A DNA stretch of 64,000 nt. It comes from Phycomyces blakesleeanus NRRL 1555(-). Taxonomy: Eukaryota > Mucoromycota > Mucoromycetes > Mucorales > Phycomycetaceae. Numbering within the stretch: position 1 is the stretch's first letter; each line of letters opens with the position of its first letter. The position numbers were made by a program, and so were the translations under genes. The notes beneath the pieces were generated by a model. The model saw nothing but the letters and a program-made list of their open reading frames with translations. It was not told where the DNA came from and searched no databases. The stretch covers positions 280,326 to 344,325 of the forward strand of contig NW_017265137.1 in NCBI RefSeq assembly GCF_001638985.1, read 5' to 3'. This document shows, in pieces, positions 37,885 to 50,956 of this stretch.

Positions 37885-40032
37885 TTATGGGGAGAAGGCA
37901 GGTATGGTATGGTTGACAGGAGGTCCTTGCTGAATTTTGCGTGCAGCTGCTTTACCAATAGTCTTGAGTTGGGTGTTTTGGAGTGATGTATATCCATGAT
38001 CTTGGTCTGACGATTGCCTTACCATATGACGTTGATCTTGACTATCTAAACATAAAGAACCTTCCATATCTGAATCTGGCAGTGTCTCAAGAGTGTAGCC
38101 TTGCCAGTCTTTCTCTTCTACTTTCAGGCGGGCCTCTGCTTCCCATTTGGCCTCTTCAGATGTAGCACAGTAGCCTTTCCATTCGGCGGATGCCTCAGAG
38201 AGTGAAGATTCACGACGTGATGATGGGTCTGAAGGTTCACGGTAGCCTGTCCATACATCCTCCTTGTCTTCGCTTGTATTTGGTAAATTGGTGTTACTTA
38301 AAGAACCAATATAACCTTCCCACTTCTCTGATTCTTCGTCATCATTTTCTGTAGATACAGGGTATCCTCTCCATTCTTCTTCCTCTTCTTCTTCTTCCTT
38401 ATTTTTATCATCATCCTGATGTTCCTTTACCGTTTCTGCTATTTGTGTTTCTGATTTAGTATCTGCTGATTTTGGGATGTCATTGTTGACAGAGGTAGTA
38501 GCAGCGGTTCCCATATCTGTATGAGGTTGCGTCTCATCGATTACTTGAGGTGCAGAGTTTTCTTGGTATACAATAGGTAATGATTTACCCACCGTAGAAT
38601 CTGTAAATTGCTGGGCATGGATTGTCTGATCTACGCTACTGCCACCTGCAACCATAACTACATCGTCTTCGTACTCCTCTTCTTGCTCAGCAATAACTGA
38701 GAGGGGTACATAATCATTAAATAGACCCTCATCCCCTTCAATAACTTCTTCTTGTTGCTGAGCCTCGTATTGGACTTCATCTTCTTCCAAAACTTCTTCA
38801 TCAAATATTTCTTCTCGTCTGACTTCTTCTGTTTCTTGATTATCGACATCAGCATCTACTTCCATTTCTTCTAAACCAAGTTCTTCCAAAATCTCTTCTG
38901 CAGATTGAATCATTATTGGAGCAGAAACTGGTCGCTCAGCTGCAAAGCTTTCTTCCATTAGTTGTTCATCAGACATATAGACTCTGGATACAATCCAATG
39001 ATATACGAGCGAGTTTTCTGGAAGGATAAATCGCAGATCGAGGGCAGGAATGTTGGCTAATGCGTTGTCCAGAAAGGGTCTGTATGAGGAGGAGGAGCCC
39101 TTGGAAGGAGGAGGAAGGGGAGGAGGAGATATAAGTGTGCCGCTAAAATTGAGGGCTTCTTCAATCCAAGCAGCAGGCTGTGTGCTCGTGTTGCGTTGAC
39201 ATAATTCTAAGATGCCTAGAGTGATGCTCATCTGGCGATTCACATTTTTTCGATCTCCCTGGCGCTGATTTAAAGCAATTCGACCCACATGGGCCTCAAC
39301 CCATGGTACAGCTACTCTCTTGGTTGTGGTTTGATCGCGTGTATAATAAGGAACAAGTGTGTTATGAAGCATCTTATGGTAGGCTTCGTATGTATTCTCG
39401 GGTGATAGCACCGAGAGGTATTCATCTATGGAGGCCAAGGAAAGTGAAGGGCAAGACTTCCACAAGGAGTGCAGACGACGGACAGCAGGTGACTGGAGTG
39501 CATAGACAATTGCGGCGAACCCCGAAAAGTCTCGGTAGGTATTCAAAAGTAAATAGGCCACTCGTACAAGGTATGCAACCAAGTGTGTCTCGGGATCACT
39601 CTCGGTTGGATTTCCAGAAAAGTAGATGAGCTGATGTGAAAAACTGTGGGAAAGATACCGATGAAAGTCTAGGACAGGCTTCCATTTGCTCTGTCTGGTC
39701 TCAATGTGAAGCAATGAGGTTTGATCAAGTACAACAAGATCAAACAACTGACTGTCAATCGATGCGATCTGTCTTGCCATTATGTCTGCATCCCAATGAG
39801 ATGGCATTACACCCTGAACGGAATGCATCTGCATTGTCCAATCATCAATCCAGTTTCGTTGACTTTGGACCAGCTGGCTCAGCTGAGTTAGTTCTCCTTT
39901 GGCTTTGATGGTGGTCGGAGGTCTTGCCGAGGCCTCTGAAAGATCTTTTGTTGCCTGGGCAAGGGTACTTGCGCATTGGAGCAACGCCTTGATAAAAGGC
40001 GATACGGGTATCGATGGAAGTGAGCTACTCAT
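37885..40032 (-). CDS. RasGEF-domain protein with WxGY repeats
   Basis: This intronless 715-residue frame is the only large single-exon gene among intron-rich neighbours. Residues ~60-330 resemble the CDC25/RasGEF catalytic fold: HWDADIMARQIASIDSQLFDLV, FHRYLSHSFSHQLIYF, VAYLVRVAYLLLNTYRDFSGFAAIVYALQSPAVRRLHSLW, and VPWVEAHVGRIAL. It should catalyse GDP release from a Ras- or Rap-type GTPase; no N-terminal REM domain is evident. The C-terminal half is very acidic and disordered (~380-660). It carries five W-x-G-Y motifs (WRGYPVS, WEGYIGS, WTGYREP, WKGYCAT, WQGYTLE) between ~555 and 670 that I cannot match to a known module. The stop codon lies 92 bp from the transposon. Confidence 0.85.
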   Translation of the reverse strand: MSSSLPSIPVSPFIKALLQCASTLAQATKDLSEASARPPTTIKAKGELTQLSQLVQSQRNWIDDWTMQMHSVQGVMPSHWDADIMARQIASIDSQLFDLVVLDQTSLLHIETRQSKWKPVLDFHRYLSHSFSHQLIYFSGNPTESDPETHLVAYLVRVAYLLLNTYRDFSGFAAIVYALQSPAVRRLHSLWKSCPSLSLASIDEYLSVLSPENTYEAYHKMLHNTLVPYYTRDQTTTKRVAVPWVEAHVGRIALNQRQGDRKNVNRQMSITLGILELCQRNTSTQPAAWIEEALNFSGTLISPPPLPPPSKGSSSSYRPFLDNALANIPALDLRFILPENSLVYHWIVSRVYMSDEQLMEESFAAERPVSAPIMIQSAEEILEELGLEEMEVDADVDNQETEEVRREEIFDEEVLEEDEVQYEAQQQEEVIEGDEGLFNDYVPLSVIAEQEEEYEDDVVMVAGGSSVDQTIHAQQFTDSTVGKSLPIVYQENSAPQVIDETQPHTDMGTAATTSVNNDIPKSADTKSETQIAETVKEHQDDDKNKEEEEEEEEWRGYPVSTENDDEESEKWEGYIGSLSNTNLPNTSEDKEDVWTGYREPSDPSSRRESSLSEASAEWKGYCATSEEAKWEAEARLKVEEKDWQGYTLETLPDSDMEGSLCLDSQDQRHMVRQSSDQDHGYTSLQNTQLKTIGKAAARKIQQGPPVNHTIPAFSP

Positions 40033-40932
40033 AATTGAGGCACAAAAAGACAGATAAAGAGAGGAAGCGCGTAAAATATAAAGAGAAAAACAGAAGGAAA
40101 AGAAGGTGAGGAAATGAGCAGAAAAAGGGGTTCAGCCATAACGATGCCTATTAAAAGTAGCGGAGACAAAACACGCAATAGAACATACTTCTGCATGATA
40201 GGGCTACACTTTTACACTCCAAATTACTCTTTTATTTAATATTACTTTTTCTTACCATTGTGTGTCTTTGAGCTTCGTTCTCTATAGTATTGATACTTTC
40301 TACTTAGAATCTGGTGACCAGGAGGTTGTCATATTAAGGTAGTTATTCAATGTCTATTAAACAGCTTGAAAGTAAAGTTATTAATAAAGAGGTAACAAAT
40401 CATGATTTAATTATCAATGTTTCTTTTTCTTTGTATCTTTTACTATCTTTTTACACTAGGTATAATTCTGTTTTGTTTTCTTTACTCCGTAATCATCAAA
40501 ATGTGGCAGTACAGTTTCTCCTGTCATGAAAATAGCATCTGTACACCGTAAAACGCCGTGATTGATGGGGGAGTAGTCGTACAACCGAAAGTTTAAAAAA
40601 AAAACATGCGCTTGATATAAAGACAGACTGAAGATTTGTGTTCGTACTGGCTGACTTTTTAGTATTTTTACTTGGTTTTCGGACCTCAAGCCCCTTTCGG
40701 ACCATCTCAATTTTTTATTTTATTCTTTGGACACTTAAAATTTTAATTTCAGCTGCTCACAAAAGGAAACTTAGGCAATTTTTCTTTTTTAATTGGATAT
40801 AATTATTTTTAATTTCATTTAATCTGTTACTAAATTTGAATAAATATCTAAGTACAGTAATTTCACTGCCACTTAAGTACTTTTTTCGAAAAGAAAAATG
40901 GTTAAACTTTCGAGAAATATATTGCTCTTTTG

Positions 40933-41068
40933 TGCCATTCACCAGCGTACGAGGGAATTGTCGAGGGAATTGCATCGAGGGAATTGACAAATATATCCAT
41001 TCGGAATCGAATAAATTACTATGAAAAGTAATTTTTCTTTCAATTCCCTCGTACGCTGGTGAATGGCA
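40933..41068. mobile_element. intact MITE with 28-bp perfect terminal inverted repeats
   Basis: Perfect 28-bp inverted repeats at 40933-40960 and 41041-41068 begin TGCCATTCACCAGCGTACGA. The 80-bp interior repeats the GTCGAGGGAATTG core and contains an imperfect ATTACTATGAAAAGTAAT dyad. Its interior matches 22701-22796 almost base for base, so the two loci share a recent common source. Confidence 0.9.
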
Positions 41069-42645
41069 TTATTCAAAAATGAACAAGTAGTCACCCTCTT
41101 TATTATATATATACTTACACTATGGTAAAAAAAAATGAAATTTTAGGGCAGCTACAACAGCTTCGTTACAGAAAATATTTATGCCTAAGTGGTCTTAATA
41201 TCTTAAGATTTTGGATCATACTCTTTACATCTCAAAAATATTTCAAGATTTGTAAATAATCTGTCATTTACATTAGTTTCATTTTTATATTGTTCCCTTG
41301 AATTTTCATCTTTAAGTCTTTTTTTCTTCTTCTTCGTCTTCTAAAATTTGAGCGTTAAAGCTACGGTTCTAAAGATTGTTTAAAGAAGCTGCTAGTGTCG
41401 CTTTCAGGTTTGCTTTGCTTTAAGTTTTAATTTGAAATAAAATTGCGATTTCTATTTTAGTTTAAAGACTTTCTTAAAGAATCTTTTGGAGCTATTCTAA
41501 AGAAAAGGATTAAAAAGGCAGGTGATAGACATCAAGAATATAACGCTTAATAGACTCTAATCAATACAAAGCAATACTCCAAAAGAATCTTTTGTACTTA
41601 TTACTAGAATATTAAATGTTCAATATTTGTGTATTCAATGTAATTTTTGAAATACTAGAGGTTGTATCATTTTTAAGCCAATAATTCTTCTAAAATGGAT
41701 GCCAAGGTTCATTATTAGACCAAAACGGGTGTAGATTTTGTTTCCGTGGATCAAAATTGTGTTCCAAACAGAACTACAAGGGAGAACTTTGTTAGAAGTA
41801 GGGAAAAACTCAAAAATATCGTTGGTACAATTCATTTACGCATCTCCATCAGAAGAATATATTTTATGTTGTACCTGAACAATGATGCGGTCGTGTACTT
41901 TAGAAGCCAACCATGTACTCCCTCTTAAAACTATTTGAAGTTCTTAAGACAAAAACATAATAAAATATATGAAAGAGAAAGTATACAGAATTTATATAAG
42001 GCAAATACGTGAATCACACAAACCAATTTATAGCTATATCTTGTAAAAACTAAGAGTATAACCTATGGGATGACCTTGAATCAACGAGTATATATAAAAG
42101 TCATGTTGCATTCTCTTAAGTATAGATAAAAATAAGAATAACAGACTAAATTATCATTTATTAAAAAGGGATACATAAAATCTATAAAGTGTCGAGCTTT
42201 CTTGCAACGCATGCCAATTATTGATTAGGCGTTTACTCCTATGAGCATACGTATTCAAAATTCAGTTTGGTCAGTAATATTCTAAAGATACCCGAGAGAA
42301 ATTAATACCGACAGAACGGATCATTATTAAGAATAATAAATAAATTTGGTTTGAACTTTTTTTTTCTTTTTTTTTGTAAATTTAATAGACATGAGTTTAT
42401 TTGATAAATGCACACTTTTTGATAAAGGTATTAGCAGTTGAATGTGGTATAGGTGGTTTATATACAATGAGAAATGTGCGTGAATGATATAGAGTTAAAG
42501 ATAACCAATGTAGTAATGAAAGGAATAAATAAATTTAGTGGTGTCCTGGGGCATATATGGTAAATAATGTGGTTGCTGGTCCAGAAGATGTCCTTTTGGT
42601 TACAGTAAAATGCTTTTTTTTTTTGGAAATTTTGTTGTTTTTGTT

Positions 42646-42646
42646 T

Positions 42647-42692
<46 letters not shown>

Positions 42693-42720
42693 CATTGTTA
42701 TTGTTATTGTTATTGTTATT
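42646..42720. repeat. (GTT)n microsatellite
   Basis: About fifteen GTT triplets are followed by (ATTGTT) units. It lies in non-coding DNA; the overlapping poly-Leu frame is an artefact. Confidence 0.9.
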
Positions 42721-43878
42721 GTTTTATAATGAAATATAAGGAATTGTTATTATTTTTGCGCGTGTATAATTTGTTTTGACTAGAGTGGTTGGCTTGGTAA
42801 AGGTAAATGATGCAGTATAAATCTTTGTGTGTTCGTGTATATGCTGTAAAACATCGTCTTAGGTAATGAAATCCTTAACTGGCGCTAAAAATATTAGATT
42901 AAGAGACTTGGACACCTTACGTCTGTCGCAGAGTAACTTACCATTTTATATGCTGCCACTCGTCTTAAGTCTATCAAAGATGGACATATCTATACAGTTG
43001 TTATACGAAACGAAAAAGAAAGAAGTCGACTTGAGGTCATCTCTAGACTAGGTGGTATATAAAGTGAAGAGTTTTTTTTTGTAGTTTTCTATAAAATAAT
43101 AGAATCAGTACAAATTATAGTCAAAATAAAGAAAGTCCTGAAATATATACCTGGTTTTTGTGGAATAGACATCAAAGCGCTTTCATTTCTTAAGCATTTG
43201 TATAGTTGTTGACCCTATTGGATAAAGCTATTTTGAAAATGAAACTTCGGTCTATTTATACAGAAATACAAAATGATTCAAGTACAATAATGTCACGAAC
43301 CGATGTCCCTTAAAGTACTCTGTGGCCAATATTCTAATGAAGTTTTTAGAGGGGTGGTACATGAACGGAATCAACATGTAAAGACATGCATTATTTCAAG
43401 GGGAGTTGGATGAGGAATGTATTACATGTTAAACTAGACAAATCTGGTATTGTATTTAAAAAAAGCATTATTAATATTGCTAATGCTTGTGAAAGAGATA
43501 AACTCAAAACTTACGATAGTAAATAAAAAAAGGTTTTTCTTTTTCCATCCAGGTAAAAGCAGCTAAATATTTATTACTGTTTCAAATTGGGCAATATATA
43601 TATATATCGATTCCTGGACTAAATATTCCCCTAAATGCAAACTTCATTTAAGCTGACAAAAGTAAGGGTAGACAACAATAAATAATCCATGGATCTAAGC
43701 AAATGTATATCTACGGAAAAGCAGCTTACACAGAACATGGGAGACCCTGAGCTGGTGTTGAATACTTGTGAGTGGCTGGCTTCTCTAAGCATTGATCGGA
43801 TGTCGTTAAGCCACCTCTTTTTCGCTAAAGTATGAAATAAAACGTTCGCCTATTTCCAACCCTGATACCAATAACAAC

Positions 43879-45613
43879 ATGGCACCTTCTGCCTTTCTAC
43901 CTGCTAATGAGCTTTATCTTCCAACTGAATGTGCTCAAAACTCTCCAGAAGAGTATCTTGATGAATTAATTACCTTTTTTGAAAGGTATCGACACTTAAC
44001 CGACATTCATGTCGTCGACTTCCTCACTTATAATCAGTGGGAGCTCCTAGATCCCGAATGGCGGAAGGCCCTTTCACCCGATCCTGCACAGCATCATAAT
44101 CGGCAGGCTCAGTCGGATTGGCTATCTTTGATGATCCAGATTGCTTCGGAAAGCAATATTGATGTATGTATTTTCAGAGATTAAATATTTTATCGAACTA
44201 ACTTATAAACTGCCACATTATAACTACGTTTATATTTAGTCTTCTTGGCCAGACTCCCTTCAAGACTATATTAAAAAATCCAAGGCATTGGCCCTTCCAA
44301 GAGTTTCTCCACCAGGATGTTGAGTATGCGTAAACCAATACAGCGAGATAAATATACAGTGCGATGTATTGTGTAGCTGATTGTTGATACCTGAATTTTT
44401 ATTTTTTTCCCAGACAATATTGAACAGACCAAATGTGTAATTGATAGACATATCCTGCCAGGAATGACAGATAAGAAGATTCATGAAGTAATATAAAAGT
44501 TACATTTAAAGCAAGGAAATTCGTATATATATATATATATATTAACTCAATTTATTTTGAATGATTAGGTTGAACGTATGAGTGCGTTAATCAATAATGT
44601 CGCGGAAACCCAAAATATAAAATCCATTATTGATCTTGGTGCTGGCCAAGGTTACCTGTCGCGTGCGCTTGCATTTCAACATCATCTCAAAGTATTAGCA
44701 GTTGACTCGTCCACTATTCAAACCTGTGGAGCAAAAAAGTTTGACGAAAAAGCTATGAAAGGCTACAAGGCCTTGGCGTCTCTAGAAATACACCATGTTA
44801 CCGATACTATGTCACCTCAAAACGCCTCGGATGTTCTCGCTCGCTGGAGCAATATAGATAGACCAGAAGATTGGTTGGTGTGCGGTCTTCATGCATGTGG
44901 CGACCTGACTAGCTTGATGCTTCGAATGTTTACTGAGAGTAATGAAATGAAATGTTTGGTTAATGTCGGGTGTTGCTATCATTTCCTAACTGAAACTGAA
45001 GATGAGTCCACTGGATTCCCAATGAGCCGGGTACTGAAATCAAAGGGTTATCGCCTGGGATCTACGGCATGTATGCTCGCTTGTCAAGCACCCTCAAGAT
45101 GGCAAGATAAAGAAGAAGAAAGTTTAAAGGCGTTTGGGCATCATTTCTTTAGGGCACTGTTACAGGTAAAGTCTATATTATAGTCTATCTAAAGGAGCGT
45201 ACATACTTACCACTAGAACTCAGTTCATTATGGTTGAAAAGGGTCTGGCTTCAGCTGATTCACCACCCATAATTGGTCGCCTTAACAAAAAAAAAGACTT
45301 TCTCTCGTTTGGAGTTTATGTACAGGCTGCACTGAAACGGTTGAATATTCCTGCAGATTCAATTTCAGTCGAAGAGGCCGAAGAATATTATCACACCTAT
45401 AAAGATAGGCAGGTAGACAAACAAATTGCCATTCTATGGACTTTGCGAGCATTATTAGCTCCTGTTTTGGAGAGTATAATTCTCGTCGATCGTTGGATTT
45501 ACTTGAAAGACTCAATTAAGGATAGCAAAAACCCGGAAAAGGGTGTATGGGTCTGGCCCTTATTTGATTCCATTGTATCACCCAGAAATGTAGTAATTGT
45601 GGCAACTAAATAA
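43879..45613 (+). CDS. METTL25/RRNAD1-like methyltransferase
   Basis: Exons 43879-44163, 44240-44318, 44414-44487, 44569-45165 and 45224-45613 encode 474 residues. The N-terminal part (WELLDPEWRKAL) and the joint GMTDKKIHEVERMS precede a SAM-binding motif SIIDLGAGQGYLSRALA at ~165-181. Further family blocks are WLVCGLHACGDLTSLMLRMF, VNVGCCYHFLTE, FPMSRVLKSKGYRLGSTACMLACQAPSRW, and a C-terminal IILVDRWIYLKD. This order is that of METTL25/METTL25B proteins, class I methyltransferases whose substrates are poorly known. The donor of the second intron is a weaker GTTGAG. The gene converges with KNL1, with only 66 bp between stop codons. Confidence 0.88.
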
Positions 45614-45679
45614 ATAATTAGAGAAAAGTAACGATAAAGTCGAGGCAACTATATACATTACATATCTGTAAGATTTTTT

Positions 45680-48600
45680 TTATTTGTTTTGTAAACTACT
45701 AAGAAAATTGCAAAGGGTACGCTCTAGATTGACAATACCGTTTTCTGCTAATAACCCACGTAATTTTTCAACTCTACAAATAAATTACCATTATTTAGCT
45801 ATCGTCAATATTTTTCATTATATGAAATACTTACGGTACGTCGCCATAGCTAACCACAATTTCTACATTTGAAAGGTCCAAAGCCGGGTATAAGAAAATA
45901 TCGTTTGATACAAATTGTAACGATAGTTTGAATTTGACCTTTGAGACATAGCTAAATACTGTAATATCAACTCTGACGCCTCGCTTATCTGGGGTCAAAG
46001 ATTCGCCAGTTAAGGGCTTCAATACAGATTCAAACCTCCATCCTACAAACACAATCTCACGTCGAATGGCTCGCACTCTATGCCAATAGAATATTATCTT
46101 TTGCAAAACCTAAATTTTCATGAGAAAAAAAGTAAGCCAAAAATCAAAACTTAATTCAATAGTTAGGTTGATTGTGGATTAAATTTATCCCACCTTGTAC
46201 TGGTTCTTTTCGTCTTTTATAATCATATTGATACCATGAATAAGCTCGGTAAATTCCTCGTGAACATTTTTTCTGTTCTCTTCTACCCGAACAGACACAG
46301 CCTCACATGGGTTTTTCTTAAGTTCTTTGATATTAATCGTTACTCTGATGTCATTGCTTATCACCACCTCAGTCGTTTCTTCTGTTTTCTTGATGATATT
46401 TAATTGCAGCTTAGACGCATTATTCTTGAAGCGTTCTTTTATATATTATTAATGACAGTAAAATGGTTAACTTGTTGATACTAAAAGTCTAAAATTATAT
46501 TTACCTTTCGCTTGAGCAACATCATTCTCGGTTGAGTATTTGTTCTCTTCTCGTATCTTCTTTGCAAGTTCCAGGGCCTGTTAGAAAAGTTAGAACTTGA
46601 TATCATACCTTTAGTTATTATTCTTTTTACCTCTAATAATTCGACCTTGCGTTGTTGAAGCGCTTCTGACCTTTCCCTTAGTTGAAATTCTTCTGATTCT
46701 AACTCCTCGTTCTGTTCTCGGAATACTTGCATAGCCGCTCTATAATATATCTATATGAGTAATGTTTTGGTATTTTCGCATTAGGTACTATACTAACCTT
46801 TGTTCATCGATCTCTACTTCTAATCTACCCATTGCCTCGTGGTCGACCTTGTTGTAAGTCTCTTCTCTAAAATAATAATAGTTAAAAAAAAGCAAGTGTA
46901 TCATTGAATATGAGATCTAATATATACCTTTTCTTTGCTTCTCCAAAAGCACTATTTACCCTATATTTATAAGCGTAAAACTCTGGCAATTTTTCTTCAA
47001 GATTATTCTCAAATGTATTATTGTAATTCACATCCTTCAATATATATATATATATATTAGCACTTAAATATATTTACGCACATACACACCCTGACCACTT
47101 ACTTGTTTCAATTTTTCATACGTCGATCGAAGTCTCTCATTTAGTCCTTCTATTTGGCTAGACCGTTGTTCATCTACAATTGTCTTTGATTTCATGAGAG
47201 ATAATTGCTTTATCAGCTTCAGTCGGTTCTATTAATATAAACGCAATAATGTTAATAGGACATCTTATTACCATATACAAAAACACAGTTTACGTACAAT
47301 CATTTCACATCTAGAATTTGCATCACTAGAGAAAAACTCTTTGGATAATTGCTGGCTTTCTATATCTTTTTCACGATATATGTTCTCAACAACTTCTTTG
47401 CAATGCATTTGAGTATTCCTCATATCAATACACATCTAGATACATGTATTAGTTAGTCAGTTAGTTAGTTTGTTAGTTTGTTAGTTTTTGCTTACTTTTT
47501 TGTAAATTTCTAGCTGTGGTAGTGTAGTAGCAGCTGTGGCTGCTTGTTCGGCCATAGTAGCAGGGGTAGCTACAGCAATTTATACAAATATACATTTAAC
47601 CAACATAAATACGGTACATAAATCAGAGACAATAACTTTACCTTCCTCAACCGAGAATGTTGTAGGCGGTCTATTATCATTAGATATATTTTCTTCGAAC
47701 CTTATTCCAATGTGTTTCAAGAAGGAAGGTAATGACATCTGAGTAGGAAACAATGGCTATAAGTTTACAAAAGATAATATGTAAAAATAAGTAAGTGCCT
47801 TTTTTTCAAAGAACTAAGGAATTACTACCTCTACTCTTGGGGATTCATAAAGCCCTTCTATATCGATTCCCAAAATATTCTCGGTTGTTTCTAAATAAGT
47901 TTTTGAGTTAGAACTATGGTTTAATGTATTATTATTTTTTACTGGAAAATTCTTCTAGTCAATTTAAAGCTTACGGTTATAAATATCCATGGAGCTATCT
48001 TGTTCTCTTGAAAATACATCTGCCTCTGAATTCCCTAAAGATCGTCGTCGTCGAGAGGTTTGTGAGGCATTAAGATATATTGGATTTCGATTAGATTGTC
48101 CTATTGAACTTTCAAATAGAAATTCCGAGTGATTTGGAGTGGTGCCATGTTCTGGATGAATAGAGGATGTGCGATGAGAAATTGCTGAGCGAAATCCGCT
48201 TCTTCCGTGAAACGACTGAGGACGAATTGCTGACCGAGAACGAAGAGACGAAAAGGGGCTAAGATAGTTGACACTGTGTCTTACGGATGACAGTTCTCTC
48301 AGGGCAAGAGGTGTTGTGTAGCCCATATTAATATGTGATGCGGTTGATTGACGTAGTGGAGAATGGATAGGTTGGGTGTCCTCAATAGAGACTGTTTGAT
48401 CTACCGGATCTTCAAATATAAGAGATTGGCCGTGAGTTTGATCAAGTGTGTGTCGTCTTTGTGTCTCTGGAGTATTAGGTAGTGAGTTTCCGACTTCTTG
48501 AGTGGATTCTTTTGCCAGGTTTGAGCTCTGCTCTGGATAGTTAAAAGACTCATTATGATTTATACGCATACGATCCAATGGTGTTGTATCTTGTGTAATC

Positions 48601-50956
48601 TGCATATAATCATCGTCATATTCATCTTGGTGAGAATCAGTTGTCGCTTTATGATTGAATAATTGATTAGATTTTGTTGTTTGTGTTGGACTTTTTTCTT
48701 GATTGTAGGTAGAATAAAATGGATCATATTGTCTCGCTTCCTGTGTTATCTGCATATCATCTACGTCGTCTATATCGTCTATTTCATCTACACTATCTTG
48801 GTAACGAACGGGAAGGATTGGACTAAGTTGTATAGTACCCTCAATCAAACGTCTATCAACTATAGTTCCTTGATGTGTGCGAGGAAATACTGGAGTGACT
48901 GGTCGAGAATATTGTGTCGGTTGACTATTTACACTTCCCTTTTTGCCACCAATATCTGTAGATGTTGTTTTAAATGGCTCTACTTCCTGCGTTGGTAGCA
49001 TACCAGCTTCCTCCTGATAATAGTCATCAGGTACATCCGGTTTAAATAATCGAGTTTCTTGGGTCAATTGCATGTCGACTGCTTCTTCCAGGTGATTACC
49101 GACTAAAGGTTGCTTTAATGGATGCATTTCCTGCGTTAATTGCATCATATCACTATCCTCCCGGTTAATATCGATTGGCTTGCGGTGTACCGATTGAATA
49201 TTTTGTATAGGTTGCATATCAGAATTATGGTAAACATAATTATTTCCATTATTGTCATGTTCAAAGTTCTGCACTTCTTGTGTCAGTTGCATATCAATAG
49301 TATGATTTCTGTAATTATCGTCATTATTGTCCTGTTCAATTTGCTGTACTTCTTGTGTCAATTGCATATCAGATGTGTAGTCTTGGCGTATATTGTCTCT
49401 TTCTGCTGGTCTAGGTGATCGGGCAGTCTGTTTTGACTGTATAGCGACTGTCTCATCTCGGTGATTTTTTCCAGGTATACGATCTGCTGATTGAGTAGAT
49501 CTTGCATGGTCTATGTTTTCATTCCTCTCTTTTCGGAGTGTATCCAATGCCTGTTTATACATTTGATTTTCTTGTGTCAGCTCCATATCAGATGTATCTA
49601 GTATGCTGAAATCCTGCAACATAAAGTTATCTGCGGCATCGTAGTAATTGGACTCAATTCTTTCTGAAATATTCGGTGATAAATCTTGTCCGAATAGTAC
49701 GTCTTGTGTGTCATTATCCCCTCTACCAATAATACTAGCATTAAGCAGAGATGGCGGGGACTCTTGTGTTATATGGTTTTCGTAGTCTATATTGATGGTA
49801 TGAGCCTCACTCATAGTGAGCTGTGATAAATCTTGTACTGAATTCATAGAATGTAATGTATTTTCCTGCTCCTTTAAATAGTCTCCTTTTGATTGACCCG
49901 TTCGTTCTGTAATAAGGTCTACAGTATTGTTTTTGTTTGTGTGTTCTACATCAGAGTTATGATGTGTATGTATTTCATCGTCAATATCTTCAAATATATT
50001 TCGCTTTCCTTTTTGATGTGAGTTTTCTAAAAAACGCATCAAGGTATCTTCATCATTCCCCTCTTCATCTCTTTTAAGTCGATCAATGGCCAACAGTCGT
50101 ACTTTCTGCCCAAAATTTAACTTGGGGCTTTTCTCGTTTCCTAAAGGACTTCCAAGTAGGTCGGATGTTCTATAAGAAGAGTTGTGTTTAGTAAGATTTA
50201 GTTGTCAATTATATTCAATCTTTGTCCAGTTATGACAATACCTTTTTCTACGATGTATTGGAGACCCTGATAATATGGTATACTGTTGACTAAAATAAAT
50301 AAGGATATGGTTACACCACTAATGCTTTATTTTTTTCTATGCGCTGTTGACCCTTACTTTGTATCCTGATTTGGATTCGGATGTAAGCTTTGCTCCATAT
50401 TATCACCAAACATTTGAGAAAAATGAGATCTTTGAGTCTGATTCACTATTGTATCACGGTTAACGCTGGAGGATGCTTCATTTTCGTTAAATGTGCTATA
50501 AAATGAGTATATAATACATTTAGTATCAATCTTTGAATATAAATGATAGTATCATACCGAATACTAGGGTCTGGAGCAAAGCTCACACGTCTTTCAACTT
50601 GTTGGAGTAATCGTTGGCGTTGTCTGAAAATGGTCATTGAACAATGCAGATGAGTTGCTTAGAACTTTTGATTTGTACTTTAAGAATGGTAGGAATTAAT
50701 TTACTCTTGACTATGAAAGAAATGCGGCCTAAAGAATGTATTTGGTGTACGCGATCCTTTAAGGATGCTCTTTTTTGGAGACTAGACCAAATATCGAGTG
50801 TTATTGTTGAATCTGAATTTGTAATGAATGTGTACATACATTAATAGATGATTTCAGAAATCTGCTTTCTGAGTTGTCAACAGTCCATCGACCACCATCT
50901 CGTAAAGTATAAGGGGAATTATTTCGCGTGGGTGATGAATTATTTGGTAAAGACAT
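45680..50956 (-). CDS. spc7: KNL1/Spc7 kinetochore scaffold with SILK, RVSF and MELT-like array
   Basis: Eighteen exons give 1,364 residues. They are complement of 45680-45773, 45835-46109, 46194-46435, 46505-46577, 46631-46739, 46798-46866, 46928-47034, 47103-47228, 47298-47435, 47496-47569, 47642-47738, 47829-47890, 47975-50169, 50242-50289, 50358-50495, 50558-50623, 50705-50769, 50840-50956. N-terminal SILKG (~40) and RRVSFAP (~71-77) are the two PP1-docking motifs. About seven MELT-type motifs (DMELTQE, four DMQLTQE-like, two MQITQ) span ~335-680; when phosphorylated by Mps1 these recruit Bub3-Bub1. LPSFLKHIGIRF and long coiled coils follow. The last ~150 residues form the RWD-like region that in other species binds the Mis12 complex. 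It should sit at the outer kinetochore and control the spindle checkpoint. The 65-bp SILK exon is read in a frame different from the longest local ORF. Confidence 0.93.

Larger units (their letters stand above)
40033..43878. other. long intergenic region, no gene seen
   Basis: Apart from the MITE at 40933-41068 and a (GTT)n run near 42646-42720, this 3.8-kb AT-rich region shows only short frames without family resemblance. A GC-richer patch at 40490-40720 has overlapping short ORFs on the minus strand but no recognisable protein. Confidence 0.55.

Noticed and set aside
40456..40710. Two overlapping minus-strand ORFs in a GC-richer patch
   Set aside because: Neither has a recognisable domain; overlap in two frames suggests composition and not coding.
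42557..43051. Poly-Leu ORF and a following 61-codon ORF
   Set aside because: The first is a (GTT)n artefact; the second is isolated and without similarity.
50634..50844. 67-codon minus-strand ORF spanning the KNL1 second exon (reads ASLKDR)
   Set aside because: The same DNA read one base over gives SILKG and splices in frame to both neighbours, so that frame is preferred.
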